Below are positions 42,001 to 49,151 of a stretch of DNA of 64,000 bases, piece after piece (within the stretch, counting starts at the first letter, position 1; every line of letters starts with the position of its first letter). The notes under the pieces were generated by a model, which saw only the letters and a list, made by a program, of their open reading frames with translations, had not been told where the DNA came from and ran no database searches. Source of the stretch: Myotis daubentonii. Lineage: Eukaryota > Chordata > Mammalia > Chiroptera > Vespertilionidae. Both the position numbers and the translations under genes were made by a program. Location of the stretch: positions 42,786,803-42,850,802 of the forward strand of contig NC_081842.1 in assembly GCF_963259705.1 (NCBI RefSeq), in the 5' to 3' direction.

Positions 42001-45000
42001 TTTCTAAGGGATCTGGGATTATAGAATAAATTAGTTTTACTATTTCTCAAACAAATTGTACTGGATAAAAATCACTGCTACTGCCCGGCCAGCATGGTTC
42101 AGTGGTTGAGTATCAATTTATGAACCAGGAGGTCACGGTTCGCTTCCCAAATAGGGCATATGCCCAGGTTTCGGGTTTGATCCCCCGTGTGGGGCATGGA
42201 AGAGGCAGCCGATCAATGATTCTCTCTCATCATTGATGTTTCTCTCTCCCTTCCTCTCTGAAATCAATAAAAAAATACATTTTAAAAAATCACGGCTGTA
42301 TTGTAGTTTTCACCTATATATATATTCTATCCATTGTTCTGCTGACATAAAGCCTCTCTGAAACAGGTAGGACTCATGCTTCTTGTATGTGTCTATAGGG
42401 AAGCAAAGTGAAAGGAATCCTTCTCTCTACTTGGAGGAACCTTTCTTAGGAAAAGAGAACCCAAGGCTGCCCTCTCAGACTCTTGCTGGCCAGGATTAAA
42501 TTCCTAGGAAGGAGAAAATTGAAGAGGACATTGACCGTCTCTCCAAATTGGAGGGGCAATGTGTCATAAAAAAATGAAGGTGCTTCAAAACCACATGGAC
42601 CTGGATCCGCATAATAGCTTATGGCCTCAGTGCTCAATAAATATTGTCAAGTCAAATAAAATATATGTTTTGTCTAAAAGGCAGTATTTTTTAAAAATCA
42701 ATTAAGAGGAAAGAGGGCCGGGGGTGTGTGTGGGTGTGTGTGTGTGTGTGTAAGAGATCAACCGAAGGACTTGTATGCATGCATATAAGCATAACCAATG
42801 GACACAAGACACTGGGAAGTACGGGAGCCCGGGGGAAGGTCAAGGGGGGGAAAAAGGAGACATATGTACTACTCTTTGTAATACTTTAAGCAATAAAACA
42901 AAATTTTAAAAAAAATACCAAAAAAAAAAAAGAGGAAAGAAGGCCATCAACTTGCATATGAAGTAATGAAAGCTCTAGAAGCTATGTAGTATTTATACCT
43001 TCTTGCATCCATCACAACAATGGATATTTACCAGAGGCATATAAACATCATGTCACTGAGAAGTTTTCTAAAATATACATAGTATCTCTACCCCCAAGGC
43101 ATAAATATTTTGAAAAATACTCTGTAATTCTAATATGGAATATAGAATCAAAATAGCCCAGGAAGGCGATGCAAGTAAAACTGGCCCTTAAACTTTAGTA
43201 GGCCTGGGAGAGGCCCCCAAAACATTAACAACTATCCCTAAGTGATTCTTTTTTTTTTTTAGAGTAAGGATTGTTTAAAAAATATATTTTTTTATTGATT
43301 TCAGAGAGGAAGGGAAAGGGAGAGAGAGATAGAAACATCAATGAGAGAGAATCATTGATTGGCTGCCTCCTGCATGCCTCCTATGGGGATCAAACCCACA
43401 ACCTGGGCATGTGCCCTTGACCAGAATCAAACCCAGGACCCTTCAGTCGCAGGTTGACGCTCTATTCACTGAGCCAAGCCAGCTAGGGCTCCCTAGTGAT
43501 TCTTGATACACATGGGTAGAGGGACAAACCGCCAGGAACACTGTCAAGTACAACAGTGCCAGATAGACAAAATATTAATACATACTTGTACATACTTGAC
43601 TCCAAAGAATATTAAGTGTACTGATTTCACATATACTGATTTAATGTTGTCATTAACTAAAAACACTTCATAAATAACCACACTTCAAGAATTGTGATCA
43701 ATAGAACAAAGAAAGCAATGTTTATCTTTACCTCCTTTCTGAAGTCTCCTTCCTTTTGTGGTCTTATGCTATCCAACCAATCAGCTTTTATACCATCAAA
43801 ATAACTCTGGACCCTGGATTTCAGTGATTCATATTGCCAAATAGCGGCTGATCCAAATGCAAAGCCTGTAAACTATAAAAAATAGATTACAAAATACACT
43901 TAAAAGAGAAATAAATCTATACATACTTCCAAGAACAATACTTCATTTTCATGGCTTTATACAAGTCAACAGAAGGAACATCTAACACAGTGAAACCTAT
44001 TAGGTGACAATAACACTTGTTTCCCATTTTCATGGTACCCTCAGGCCTATTAGCAGCTAGAAATTTTTTAAGAAAATTCAAAATATTAACTTAATATCAC
44101 TTGAAATGTTATACCAAATAAGAGGCCCATAAAGTTTCTTCTTCAGGGCTTACATAAGTGAACCAGATTCTAACAGCAATTACTAAATTCATGCTCTCCT
44201 GTAATTATTTATGACCCGAAGATACCCAGATCCTTTTGACCCCTCCCCTCCAGCTGTCTTTAAGGAATCCAAATAGGACAAATGGTGCTTTAACACTGCA
44301 CCTGCAGCAAAGTCCGTAACTCCTAGTAATATGAGCTCTTACCCCAACGGTGAAAAAAAAAGGCTTTACAAGCGTCCTTATGGGATAGGGAGAAGGGTAA
44401 AAGACTGTTTCTTCTACCGGAGGAACCAAAGCACTTCTCTTGTATGCTTCACCGCTTGCTCCTGTGTCTGATTTTCGTTCAACCTTCCTGGGTGCTTTTC
44501 GGAATCCACATTTTTGTTGAATAAAAAAATTAAACCTACAGAGGAAAATAACAGATTAGAACCAGAACTGCGCCTTGCAAACATCAAAACCTCTATGAAC
44601 CTCCCCACTTGGCCTGCATCGTCACCACCTCAATTTATTCACACGCAATAGCCCAAAAGGAGCCAAAACTGCCCCCAGGTAGGATTTAAAGTCGAATCAT
44701 TGAGCTGTGGAGGGAACTTGTTTGGGCTGTTACTGAGTATCAATCAACAAAACAATCTGTATCCATCCTCCACACAGAGTTTGCAGTCCTGTAAAAAGCG
44801 GAAGAACTCCAGGGGAGTAGGGGGATAGGGAGATGGAGAAAAAGATGAGGAGGATTAAGATGTACAAACTGCCAGTTATAAAATTAATCACAGAAATGTA
44901 ATGTACAACATAGGGAATATAGTCAATAATATTGTAATAACTACGTATGGTGACAGATGGTTGACTTATTGTGGTGATTACTTTGAAAGGTATAAAAATG

Positions 45001-47719
45001 TCTAATCAATACATTGTATATCTGAAAATAATACATACTGCATGTCAACTGTAATTTAAAATAAATGTTTAAATAAGAGAAAGCAAAAATATAGGGAAAT
45101 GGAGCGAAACTAAATTTTAAAAAAGCTGAGCCCTGGCTGCTGTGGCTGAGTTGGCTGGGCATCGGCCCATGAACCAAGAGGTGGGCTCCACCCCCAGGAG
45201 AGGGGCGTGTGTGCAGGAGCAGCCAATCAATGTTCTGCTCTCACATGGATGTTTCTTTCTCTCTAAAAATCAATACAAATATGTTTTCTTAAAATATATA
45301 TTTAAGAGCCGAAACCGGTTTGGCTCAGTGGATTGAGCATCGGCCTGCGGACTGAAAGGTCCCAGGTTCGATTCCGGTCAAGGGCATGTACCTGGGTTGC
45401 GGGCACATCCCCAGTGGGAGACGTGCAGGAGGCAGCTGATCGATGTTTCTCTCTCATCGATGTTTCTAACTCTCTATCTCTCTCCCTTCCTCTCTGTAAA
45501 AAATCAATAAAATATATTAAAAATATATATATATATTTAAGAAAATATATTTTTATTGATTTCTGAGAGGAAGGGAGAGGGGGAGAGAGAAACATCAATG
45601 ATGAGAGCAATTCCTTGATCAGCTACCTCCTACAAGCCCCATACTGGGGCTCAAACCTGCAACCTGGGCATGAACCCAACCGGAATCGAACCTGGAAACA
45701 GGCTGACGCTCTATCCACTGAGCCAAACCAGCTAGGGCAAAACAACAAAAAAAAATTTTTAAAAAGCTGGAGGACTCCAAGCTGTCAACTTGAATTAGCA
45801 CAGAATGGCTTTGTTATTTGTTTGCAGTTTGGTCAATTTCCAGAAGATTTATTTAAATCTTTATTGTTGAAAGTATTATACATGTCCCTTTTTTTCCCCA
45901 TTGACCCCTTTTAGCCTGCCCTCCCTCTCCTCCCGACCCCCGGGGTTCCAGAACATTTAATGTAAGTATAGCCCTTGGAGTCACTCCAAATTCAAATGAA
46001 CGATTTCCTTTTATGAATACTGACCATTATAAATCGATGGATTTCCCCCATCTCCCTCCCTTCTATTTATTTCACTACCAGTTTTGGGGACACCCATCAA
46101 ATGTTTAATAAAGCGTTTTTAAAAAATACATTTTTTAAAAAAATATATTTTATTGATTTTTTACAGAGAGGAAGGGAGAGGGATAGAGAGTTAGAAACAT
46201 CGATGAGAGAGAAACATCGATCAGCTGCCTCCTGCATGCTCCCTACCAGGTACTAAATTATTCTAATGCAAAAGCAACAAATACTAATAAACCACACTCT
46301 TTACACAGCTTGTACTTGGACAGACTCGAGTAATTTTCTTTCCAAATCATCTGGAATCTAAGTATTCCACCATCTCAGTTCTTCAACAGAAAAGCCTCTC
46401 CTAGGACTATGCTAGAGGCAAAACGATGCTCTCCTCTGATTCCATCCTCCCTCACTTCTCTAAACGCTAAATAAGGTAATCTGTAGAACATAGGCTTGAA
46501 AAAGACAGAAAGAAAATAAAATCTCGGTACTACCATCCTGCCAGCTACCTAACTGCTTCACTTAAAAAATGAGTCCACCCCAGTCCGAGTGTTTCAGTTG
46601 CTTGGAGCAGTTGTCCCCTGCACCATAGGTCATGGGTTTGATCCTGGCCAATGGGAGTGCATATGGAAGGCAACTGATCAATGTTTCTCTCTCTCTCAAA
46701 TCAATAAAAACATATCCTTGAGTGAGGATTAAAGAAAAAAGAGTCCAGAAATGGGTGAAAAGGTGAAGGGGTATAAGAGGTACAAACTTCCAATTACAAA
46801 ACAAATAAATTAGGAGGATAAACACAATACAGGACAGGGCATATAATCAATCTATATATATATATATAAAAGCCTAAGCAACCGTTAAGACCTAATGACC
46901 AGAACAATGGGAATGACCAGTAGACCAGTTGCTATGATGTGCACTGACCACCAGGGGGCAGGCGCTTAAGGCAGGAGCTGCCCCCTGGTGGTTAGTGCGC
47001 TCCCACAGCCAAGCAACCTCCCCGGCTAGCAGGCCCCAGCGGGCAGCCAGCCAGGCCTGATCAGGACTGGGGAGACAGCCCCAACAGGCTCTGATTGCCG
47101 GCCAGGCCTAGGAACCCCACCCGTGCACGAACTTCGTGCACCAGGCCTCTAGTATCTTAATAACTTTGTATGGTTACTAGACATATTGGAGACTCGCTCT
47201 TGGACACTTGAAAATATTATATTGTGTGTCAACTATACTTTTTTTGAAAGAATGCTTGACGATTAAAAAAATCAAAAGGGGGGGAGGCGGGGCGCGTGTC
47301 CAATGCCTTCCTCGCGGGATCATGAAGCTGGCACGCCCGGAGCCCTGAGATTACTTCCCCTCCCGCCCTCCCGACGGGAAAGGGGCGGCACGGCTCGCGG
47401 AGCTGGACCGGCGGGCACTGCGCACCCGGCCCGGGGCAGGGTGTCGGCGAGAAGCGAGCACTGGGCGGACGCGAGAGAAAGGGGAGGGATGGAAGACGGG
47501 GCCGGGAAGAGAGGGGATGAGCCGGAGCAGCAAGCGAGCCCCGCGCGGCCGGAGCTACGGGCCCAGAGGCGAGACGCCCAGCGGCGGTCTTTACCTGCGT
47601 CCGAGCAGCCGCGGCCGGGCCAGGGCCGCGGGGAGCTCCTCGCAGCTGCGGGCGGCCCCCGGCGCAGCCCACGCCTGACCGCAGCACCAGCCTCTCTGCG
47701 CCCAGCCTCGCCACGCCAT
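20923..47719 (-). CDS. PARL: PARL (presenilin-associated rhomboid-like protease), ten exons
   Basis: Ten exons in consistent phase were read: 47719-47595, 44535-44343, 43872-43732, 40752-40704, 33016-32921, 28887-28768 (runs into gap), 27250-27180, 25039-24938, 24798-24701, 21034-20923. With about 30 bp lost in the gap the CDS would be about 1137 bp (378 aa; human 379, from memory). PARL is an inner-mitochondrial-membrane serine protease cleaving PINK1, PGAM5 and others. The N-terminus [11 protein letters not shown] with an Arg-rich tail fits a mitochondrial presequence. Rhomboid signatures are intact: [15 protein letters not shown], the catalytic Ser in SLGA|SGAIMT (first residue of exon 8), and the catalytic His in [12 protein letters not shown] (exon 9). 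The C-terminus is GPKKGGGSK. All visible introns are GT-AG. No inactivating change seen. Confidence 0.96.
22265..22450 (+). repeat. Ves SINE, diverged
   Basis: Head 'ggccagtgtggctcagttgg', tail 'aaaaaaatcaattaaaaatat'. Confidence 0.85.
23814..24153. repeat. chimeric duplicate of PARL intron 8 start and exon 7 end
   Basis: 23814-23866 plus 24078-24117 match 24853-24934 (intron 8 next to exon 8) with few changes; 24114-24153 is identical over 40 bp to 27177-27216 (exon 7 end and donor). A Ves SINE sits inside the first part. Confidence 0.9.
23867..24077 (+). repeat. Ves SINE inside the duplicated segment
   Basis: Perfect target duplication ataccaccactg at 23855-23866 and 24078-24089. Confidence 0.93.
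24701..24798 (-). CDS. PARL: PARL exon 9 (catalytic histidine)
   Basis: 98 bp. [17 protein letters not shown] to [14 protein letters not shown] plus two bases. Acceptor 'cttgcag', donor 'gtaagt'. Confidence 0.95.
24938..25039 (-). CDS. PARL: PARL exon 8 (catalytic serine)
   Basis: 102 bp, 34 codons. Begins [11 protein letters not shown] with the nucleophile Ser first; ends FTFTAGT at donor 'gtgagt'. Acceptor 'tttgcag'. Confidence 0.95.
25177..25397 (+). repeat. Ves SINE, diverged, C-rich tail
   Basis: Head 'gccctgaccgggtggcttag', long CT/CCCC tract at 25305-25375, 'aaaaaaaatcaataaaat' tail. In PARL intron 7. Confidence 0.82.
25398..25583 (+). repeat. Ves SINE
   Basis: Head 'gccctagccggtttggctc'; abuts the preceding element and the following inverted copy. 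Confidence 0.9.
25584..25799 (-). repeat. Ves SINE (minus), tail-to-tail with previous
   Basis: Forms a large inverted repeat with 25398-25583. Head 'gccaaaccggtttcggc'. Confidence 0.92.
25913..26138 (+). repeat. Ves SINE, young
   Basis: Perfect target duplication aaaaaacgggcaaag (25898-25912, 26139-26153). Head 'gccgaaaccggtttggctc'. Confidence 0.95.
26154..26388 (+). repeat. L1 3' fragment
   Basis: 'cctcacatctgttagaatg' and 'aatgtggagaaaagggaacc' are typical of the end of L1 ORF2. Opposite-strand L1 sequence follows at 26716-26870, suggesting an inverted or rearranged copy. Confidence 0.75.
26397..26707. mobile_element. nonautonomous hAT element, third family (full length)
   Basis: Ends 'ctgtggttctcaacc' and 'aggttgagaaccgctg' are inverted repeats. 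8-bp flanks ctctaggc and ctctaggt. Shorter copies at 48917 and 51268. Confidence 0.9.
26716..26870 (-). repeat. L1 fragment, antisense
   Basis: 'ccatccatgttgctataaat' and 'cattcatctcttgatggcc' are antisense L1 3' sequence. Confidence 0.7.
27180..27250 (-). CDS. PARL: PARL exon 7
   Basis: 71 bp. Acceptor 'tttctcag', donor 'gtaagt'. (G)[15 protein letters not shown] to YGPSLGA, ending directly before the catalytic serine. Its last 37 bp plus three donor bases are copied at 24114-24153. Confidence 0.95.
27252..28409 (-). other. PARL intron 6, unique part
   Basis: Old, diverged sequence; no exon, SINE or clear element recognised. Confidence 0.5.
28410..28567 (+). repeat. Ves SINE truncated by assembly gap
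   Basis: Head 'cagccggagtagctcagtgg' to the 'tctctctctctttt' stretch where Ns begin. Confidence 0.88.
28568..28767. other. assembly gap (200 N)
   Basis: 200 undetermined bases, so the size is probably nominal. One edge is a SINE CT tract; the other is inside PARL exon 6. Confidence 0.99.
28768..28887 (-). CDS. PARL: PARL exon 6, 3' end lost in assembly gap
   Basis: Acceptor 'tctcctag'. 120 bp visible: (K)[17 protein letters not shown] to [10 protein letters not shown] plus one base. By phase with exon 7 and by the known protein about 30 bp and the donor lie in the N run. Confidence 0.94.
29022..29232 (+). repeat. Ves SINE with expanded CT tract
   Basis: Flanked by 'agattaaataa' and 'aggttaaataa'. 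Pure TC run at about 29159-29196. Confidence 0.9.
29251..29313 (+). repeat. Ves-type SINE, 5' half (split by HAL1)
   Basis: Head 'gccctggctggtgtgattcag' to the point of HAL1 insertion; continues at 31886. Confidence 0.9.
30015..30719 (+). CDS. HAL1/L1 ORF1p-like RNA-binding protein, open
   Basis: 234 codons, ATG to TAG, no interruption. N-terminal part is a coiled-coil-like, K/E/N/L-rich segment (about residues 20-110). The central RRM-like part begins [19 protein letters not shown], the hallmark of L1 ORF1 proteins. The C-terminal domain contains [19 protein letters not shown] and a [17 protein letters not shown] end. It is shorter than a typical L1 ORF1p (about 340 aa), so the N-terminal coiled coil is reduced. 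The known function is binding its own RNA as a trimeric chaperone. HAL1 elements encode no reverse transcriptase and depend on L1. Confidence 0.88.
   Translation: MRRQRNRTKLSMEEIEFRTTLLRSLKNCLEAADKLNELYTKTNKTLDLILGNQLEIKHTRTEITNIIQTPDSRPEERKNQVNDLKCEEAKNIQPEKQNEKRIQKCEDSVRSLWDSFKRTNIRIIGVPEDEREQDIENLFEEIMTENFPHLVKEMDLQVQEARRTPNKRNPKRTTPRHIIIKMPRAKDKERILKTARERNSVTYKGIPIRLSADFSTETLQARREWQEIFKVMNT
31236..31868 (+). repeat. L1 ORF2 end/3'UTR segment at the 3' side of HAL1
   Basis: 'gtgcactgttggtgggaat', 'tatttacaatagccaagaca' and 'gcatggatggacctagag' are typical L1 3' sequence. Internal A run at 31552-31570 and terminal poly(A) at 31850-31872. Confidence 0.85.
31886..32022 (+). repeat. Ves-type SINE, 3' half (split by HAL1)
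   Basis: Continues from 29313: 'actcccagtcagtgcacatg' to 'ggaaaatcaattaaaat'. Confidence 0.9.
32027..32177 (-). repeat. Ves SINE (minus), 3' truncated
   Basis: 'agagaaagaaacatcaatg' to 'ctgagccacacgggctg'. Adjacent tail-to-tail to the split SINE. Confidence 0.85.
32230..32451 (-). repeat. Ves SINE (minus)
   Basis: (TA)n plus 'tattgattttttacagagagg' to 'gccaaaccggttaggtc'. Confidence 0.9.
32578..32648 (+). repeat. Ves SINE 3' fragment
   Basis: Only 'gattctcatcactgacgttt' to 'gaaatcaataaaaatat' is present. Confidence 0.8.
32921..33016 (-). CDS. PARL: PARL exon 5
   Basis: 96 bp. Acceptor 'ttgtag', donor 'gtaagt'. [17 protein letters not shown] to YFTSNPAS. A 21-bp piece of its 3' end recurs at 33672-33692. 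Confidence 0.95.
33672..33692. repeat. 21-bp copy of PARL exon 5 3' end
   Basis: Identical over 21 bp to 32923-32943 inside exon 5, located 730 bp upstream of it (transcript sense) in intron 4. Confidence 0.8.
33705..33904 (+). repeat. Ves SINE next to the exon 5 copy
   Basis: Perfect target duplication aaactacaaacttt (33691-33704, 33905-33918); the left copy overlaps the end of the exon 5 duplicate. Confidence 0.92.
33919..35219 (-). other. PARL intron 4, unique part
   Basis: Nothing recognisable; diverged old sequence. Confidence 0.45.
35220..35571 (-). mobile_element. HeliBat-type Helitron (minus), 352 bp
   Basis: On the minus strand starts TCCTATATAATAAAAGGG directly after an A and ends ...GCACCAGGCCTCCAG before a T (CTAG altered to CCAG). 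Internal inverted repeat with a CTCF-like core at 35456-35469 and a weaker one at 35486-35499. Nonautonomous: no Rep/helicase coding. Confidence 0.9.
36085..36180. repeat. MIR-like fragment
   Basis: 'cctcagtttcctcttttgta' followed by 'aaatgggggtaataa' is the MIR core. Confidence 0.65.
36232..36282. mobile_element. 51-bp hAT-type MITE with perfect 8-bp TSD
   Basis: Ends cagcagtcgccaacc and 'agttggcaactgctg' pair as inverted repeats. Flanked by caataaat on both sides (36224-36231, 36283-36290). Same family as 2786. Confidence 0.88.
36330..36500. repeat. MIR SINE
   Basis: 'agtttcctcatttataaaat' and 'gaggataatactcctacacc' are typical MIR sequence. Confidence 0.75.
36774..36991 (+). repeat. Ves SINE
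   Basis: 'gccctactggtttggctcag' head; 'aaagtgatg' repeated on each side. Confidence 0.9.
36997..37911 (-). other. PARL intron 4, unique part
   Basis: No recognised element; a short LTR- or L1-like flavour at 37190-37480 could not be assigned. Confidence 0.4.
37912..38027 (+). repeat. GC-rich insert ending in poly(A), probable retrocopied RNA fragment
   Basis: About 107 bp of very GC- and CpG-rich sequence in an AT-rich intron, ending 'gaggcgcagac' plus a run of A. Imperfectly similar flanks ('tttaaaagtcacttag' versus 'tttaagatcattag'). Confidence 0.5.
38135..38280 (-). repeat. bat L1 3' end fragment (minus)
   Basis: 'gttttattgcttaaagtatt' to 'ccattggttatgcttatatg' is the reverse of the sequence at 42750-42905. 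Confidence 0.75.
38528..38755 (+). repeat. Ves SINE, young
   Basis: Perfect target duplication aaaactttgctatcc (38513-38527, 38756-38770). Confidence 0.95.
39333..39542 (+). mobile_element. nonautonomous hAT element (nhAT, first family)
   Basis: Ends cagtggtcggcaaac and 'gtttgccgaccacg'. Flanks ccctaggg and gccctggg. Same family as 6667, opposite orientation. Confidence 0.9.
39599..39695 (+). repeat. older tRNA-derived SINE, 5' part
   Basis: 'aagtagctcagttggttaga' head with B-box 'ggttcgatccc'; continues at 39916 after a nested Ves. Confidence 0.85.
39696..39915 (+). repeat. Ves SINE nested in the older SINE
   Basis: Perfect target duplication aatcaaccaatg (39684-39695, 39916-39927). Confidence 0.94.
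39916..40012 (+). repeat. older tRNA-derived SINE, 3' part
   Basis: 'aatgcataaataagtggaac' body and 'aaaaatcaataaatgaaa' tail. Confidence 0.85.
40215..40400. repeat. MIR SINE
   Basis: 'tggttctactacttactagc' and 'cagtttccttatctgtaaaa'. Confidence 0.75.
40704..40752 (-). CDS. PARL: PARL exon 4 (49 bp)
   Basis: [16 protein letters not shown] plus one base. Acceptor 'gttttag', donor 'gtttgt' (weak but GT). Too short for a simple ORF scan. Confidence 0.93.
40890..41075. repeat. MIR SINE
   Basis: 'ctctgtgatttactag' and 'cctcagtttcctgattatga'. Confidence 0.7.
41331..41544 (+). repeat. Ves SINE
   Basis: Head 'gcctggccagtgtggctcag', tail 'gaaatcaataaaaacat', flanked by 'aaaacaaag'. Confidence 0.9.
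41764..41955 (+). repeat. Ves SINE, 5' truncated
   Basis: Starts within 'gagaaccaggaggttgcagt'; the A-box part is missing. Confidence 0.88.
42083..42284 (+). repeat. Ves SINE
   Basis: 'gcccggccagcatggttcag' head; flanks 'aaatcactgct' and 'aaatcacggct'. Confidence 0.9.
42715..42910 (+). repeat. bat L1 3' end with (TG)n
   Basis: TG run at 42725-42751, then 'gcataaccaatggacacaag' and 'actttaagcaataaaac' before poly(A). Confidence 0.75.
43275..43489 (-). repeat. Ves SINE (minus)
   Basis: Flanked by 'ccctaagtgattctt' and 'ccctagtgattctt'. Confidence 0.92.
43732..43872 (-). CDS. PARL: PARL exon 3
   Basis: 141 bp, 47 codons in phase 0: [15 protein letters not shown] to GDFRKE. Acceptor 'ttatag', donor 'gtaaag'. 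Confidence 0.95.
44343..44535 (-). CDS. PARL: PARL exon 2
   Basis: 193 bp. Acceptor 'cctctgtag', donor 'gtaaga'. [17 protein letters not shown] to PFFFTVG. It includes the exposed matrix-side N-terminal region (the beta-cleavage area in human), then the start of the first membrane helix. Confidence 0.95.
44800..45075 (+). repeat. L1 3'UTR fragment (older)
   Basis: 'atggtgacagatggttgac' and 'ttgtggtgattactttgaa' are typical of old mammalian L1 3'UTRs. In PARL intron 1. Confidence 0.75.
45130..45298 (+). repeat. Ves SINE, diverged
   Basis: 'gccctggctgctgtggctga' head, 'ctctaaaaatcaatacaaat' tail. Confidence 0.82.
45308..45530 (+). repeat. Ves SINE
   Basis: 'gccgaaaccggtttggctc' head; flanked by 'tatatatttaaga'. 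Confidence 0.93.
45541..45738 (-). repeat. Ves SINE (minus), inverted to previous
   Basis: 'tatttttattgatttctgag' to 'gccaaaccagctagggc'. Confidence 0.92.
45848..45950 (-). repeat. bat L1 3' end fragment (minus)
   Basis: 'tttattgttgaaagtattat' and 'gtccctttttttccccattg' match the 38135 fragment. Confidence 0.65.
46137..46252 (-). repeat. Ves SINE (minus), head truncated
   Basis: Tail to 'gcctcctgcatgctccctac', then non-SINE sequence. Confidence 0.85.
46581..46735 (+). repeat. Ves-related SINE, old
   Basis: 'gtgtttcagttgcttggagc' head, 'tccttgagtgaggattaaag' end. Confidence 0.75.
46740..46850 (+). repeat. L1 3'UTR, 5' piece (split by Helitron)
   Basis: 'ggtgaaggggtataagagg' to 'gggcatataatcaa'; continues at 47153. 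Confidence 0.75.
46851..47152 (+). mobile_element. HeliBat-type Helitron, 302 bp
   Basis: Starts TC (tctatatata), ends 3' hairpin gtgcacgaacttcgtgcac followed by 'caggcctctag'; host A on the left and T on the right, no target duplication. Contains two inverted CTCF-core matches, ccaccagggggcag (46948-46961) and ctgccccctggtgg (46978-46991). Confidence 0.94.
47153..47245 (+). repeat. L1 3'UTR, 3' piece
   Basis: 'tatcttaataactttgtatgg' region to 'gtgtcaactatacttttttt'. Confidence 0.75.
47595..47719 (-). CDS. PARL: PARL exon 1 (coding part)
   Basis: ATG at 47719-47717 gives [17 protein letters not shown]. Ends in a split Arg codon at donor 'gtaaag' (47594). Confidence 0.94.
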
Positions 47720-47800
47720 CTTCCCAACCTCTGCCCCACCATGGCCCGACCTTACCAACCCCTGCCCGGAACCACTTCCGGGGCAGAGGGGGGGAGAAAC

Positions 47801-47853
47801 CATAGAGCGCCCCGGAACAGCCTAGAGCGCCCCGGAACAGCCTAGAGCGCCCC
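47801..47853. repeat. 2.6-copy 20-bp tandem repeat upstream of PARL
   Basis: Units 'cctagagcgccccggaacag' at 47801-47820 (first two bases 'ca'), 47821-47840, and a partial at 47841-47853. The two full units each contain a CCGGAA ETS core. Confidence 0.9.
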
Positions 47854-48154
47854 CTCGCGGCTGAGCGGAGGCTGGACCATCCCGAGGAACCAGGGACCCG
47901 CCCGCTGGCCGCTCTCCCCGCCGACGCTGAGCCCCGACCTGGAGGGGCGTGAGAGAGCGGCCCACCCTCCCCCGCTTTTGCAGATGAAGCCCAGAGGAAA
48001 AAGAGGAGGGAAAACTAGCATTTACTGAGTAATGCCATGTGCCAGGCACTTTCCCTAACTGATTGTATGAATCCTCCCCAAACTCCTGAGGTTGGTATTA
48101 TTACAGTTTGCAGTGGCCCAGAGGTCCAAAGCGAGTAGGTTTTCTTTTTTTTTT

Positions 48155-48367
48155 TAAATATATTTTATTGATTTTTTACAGAGAGGAAGGGAGAGGGATA
48201 AAGAGTTAGAAACATCGATGAGCGAGAAACATCAATCAGCCGCCTCCTGCACACTCCCTACTGGGGATGTGCCCGCAACCCAGGTACATGCCCTTGACTG
48301 GAATCGAACCTGGGACCCCTCAGTCCGCAGGCCGACGCTCTATCCACTGAGCCAAACCGGTCAAGGC
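48155..48367 (-). repeat. Ves SINE (minus)
   Basis: 'atattttattgattttttac' to 'gccaaaccggtcaaggc'. Confidence 0.93.
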
Positions 48368-48369
48368 AA

Positions 48370-48916
48370 GGTTTTCTTAAATTACTATTTTTTTCTGCAT
48401 CTCACCATTTCATGTTATGACATACGTAAGAGAATGTGTCACATATCTTTACTAAAAAGTCTAAGCCTGAATTGAAAATATGGATGCTAGATAAAATTCA
48501 AACTTCAGGATTCAGCTCTTGCTATCTGTCAATCAGCTTTATCTCCTGCCACTCCGTCACCCCTTCCGACCTTAGCTGCAGCCACACTGAACCATTTGCA
48601 GTTTCTAAAAGGCACCTACTTCTTCTGAGTTCACATGCCATTCTCACTGCCCGAGACCCCTTTCATGTCTCTCCCTTCTCAACCGACCTGACCTAACCGA
48701 CTCGTCCTTCGGACCAACCCCAATCAGCACCTCTTCTAGGAGACTACACGGGAGGAAAAAGTTTTCCTTGATACTTAGGGTCCCTAGCGGGGTCTGAAAA
48801 GTACCTGACAATGACATAGTAACAGAAGAAAGCACACAAATCTTACTGAATTTTTACAGTGTCCATAGGAGCCTTTATGAAATGACCAGAGAAGAAAGCT
48901 TTTACATCTTTTAGAC
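48370..48916. other. intergenic, no recognised element
   Basis: 48500-48720 resembles a diverged old repeat; nothing assignable. Confidence 0.4.
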
Positions 48917-49141
48917 CAATGGTTCTCAACTTTCCTAATGCCGAGACGCTTTAATACAGTTCTTCATGTTGTGGTGACCCCCAACCATAAAATTATTTTC
49001 GTTGCTACTTCATAACTGTAATGTTGCTACTGTTATGAATCGTAATGTAAATATCTGATATGCAGGATGTATTTAGGCGACCCCTGTGAAAGAGTCATTC
49101 GACCCCCAAAGGGGTCGCGACCCAAAGGTTGAGAACCGCTG
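48917..49141. mobile_element. hAT element, third family, internally deleted
   Basis: 'caatggttctcaac' to 'aggttgagaaccgctg'; lacks about 85 bp present at 26397-26707. Flanks share 'ttagac'. Confidence 0.88.
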
Positions 49142-49151
49142 TTAGACAAAG

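Larger units (their letters stand above)
47280..47990. promoter_or_regulatory. PARL CpG-island promoter
   Basis: GC- and CpG-dense from about 47280 to 47990, covering exon 1 and upstream. Several ETS/GABP (NRF-2) cores, CCGGAA/TTCCGG, lie at 47766-47840; these are usual in promoters of nuclear genes for mitochondrial proteins. No TATA box seen. Confidence 0.75.

Noticed and set aside
45302..45610. Recurrent open frames with the peptide theme [17 protein letters not shown]...[15 protein letters not shown], here and at 11000, 26000, 48218, 56452, 60673.
   Set aside because: They are translations of Ves SINEs in one orientation; the shared sequence reflects the repeat, not a gene family.
47229..47845. 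Open frames of 140-180 codons at the PARL promoter.
   Set aside because: CpG-island artefact; the real exon 1 is 125 bp of one frame on the minus strand.
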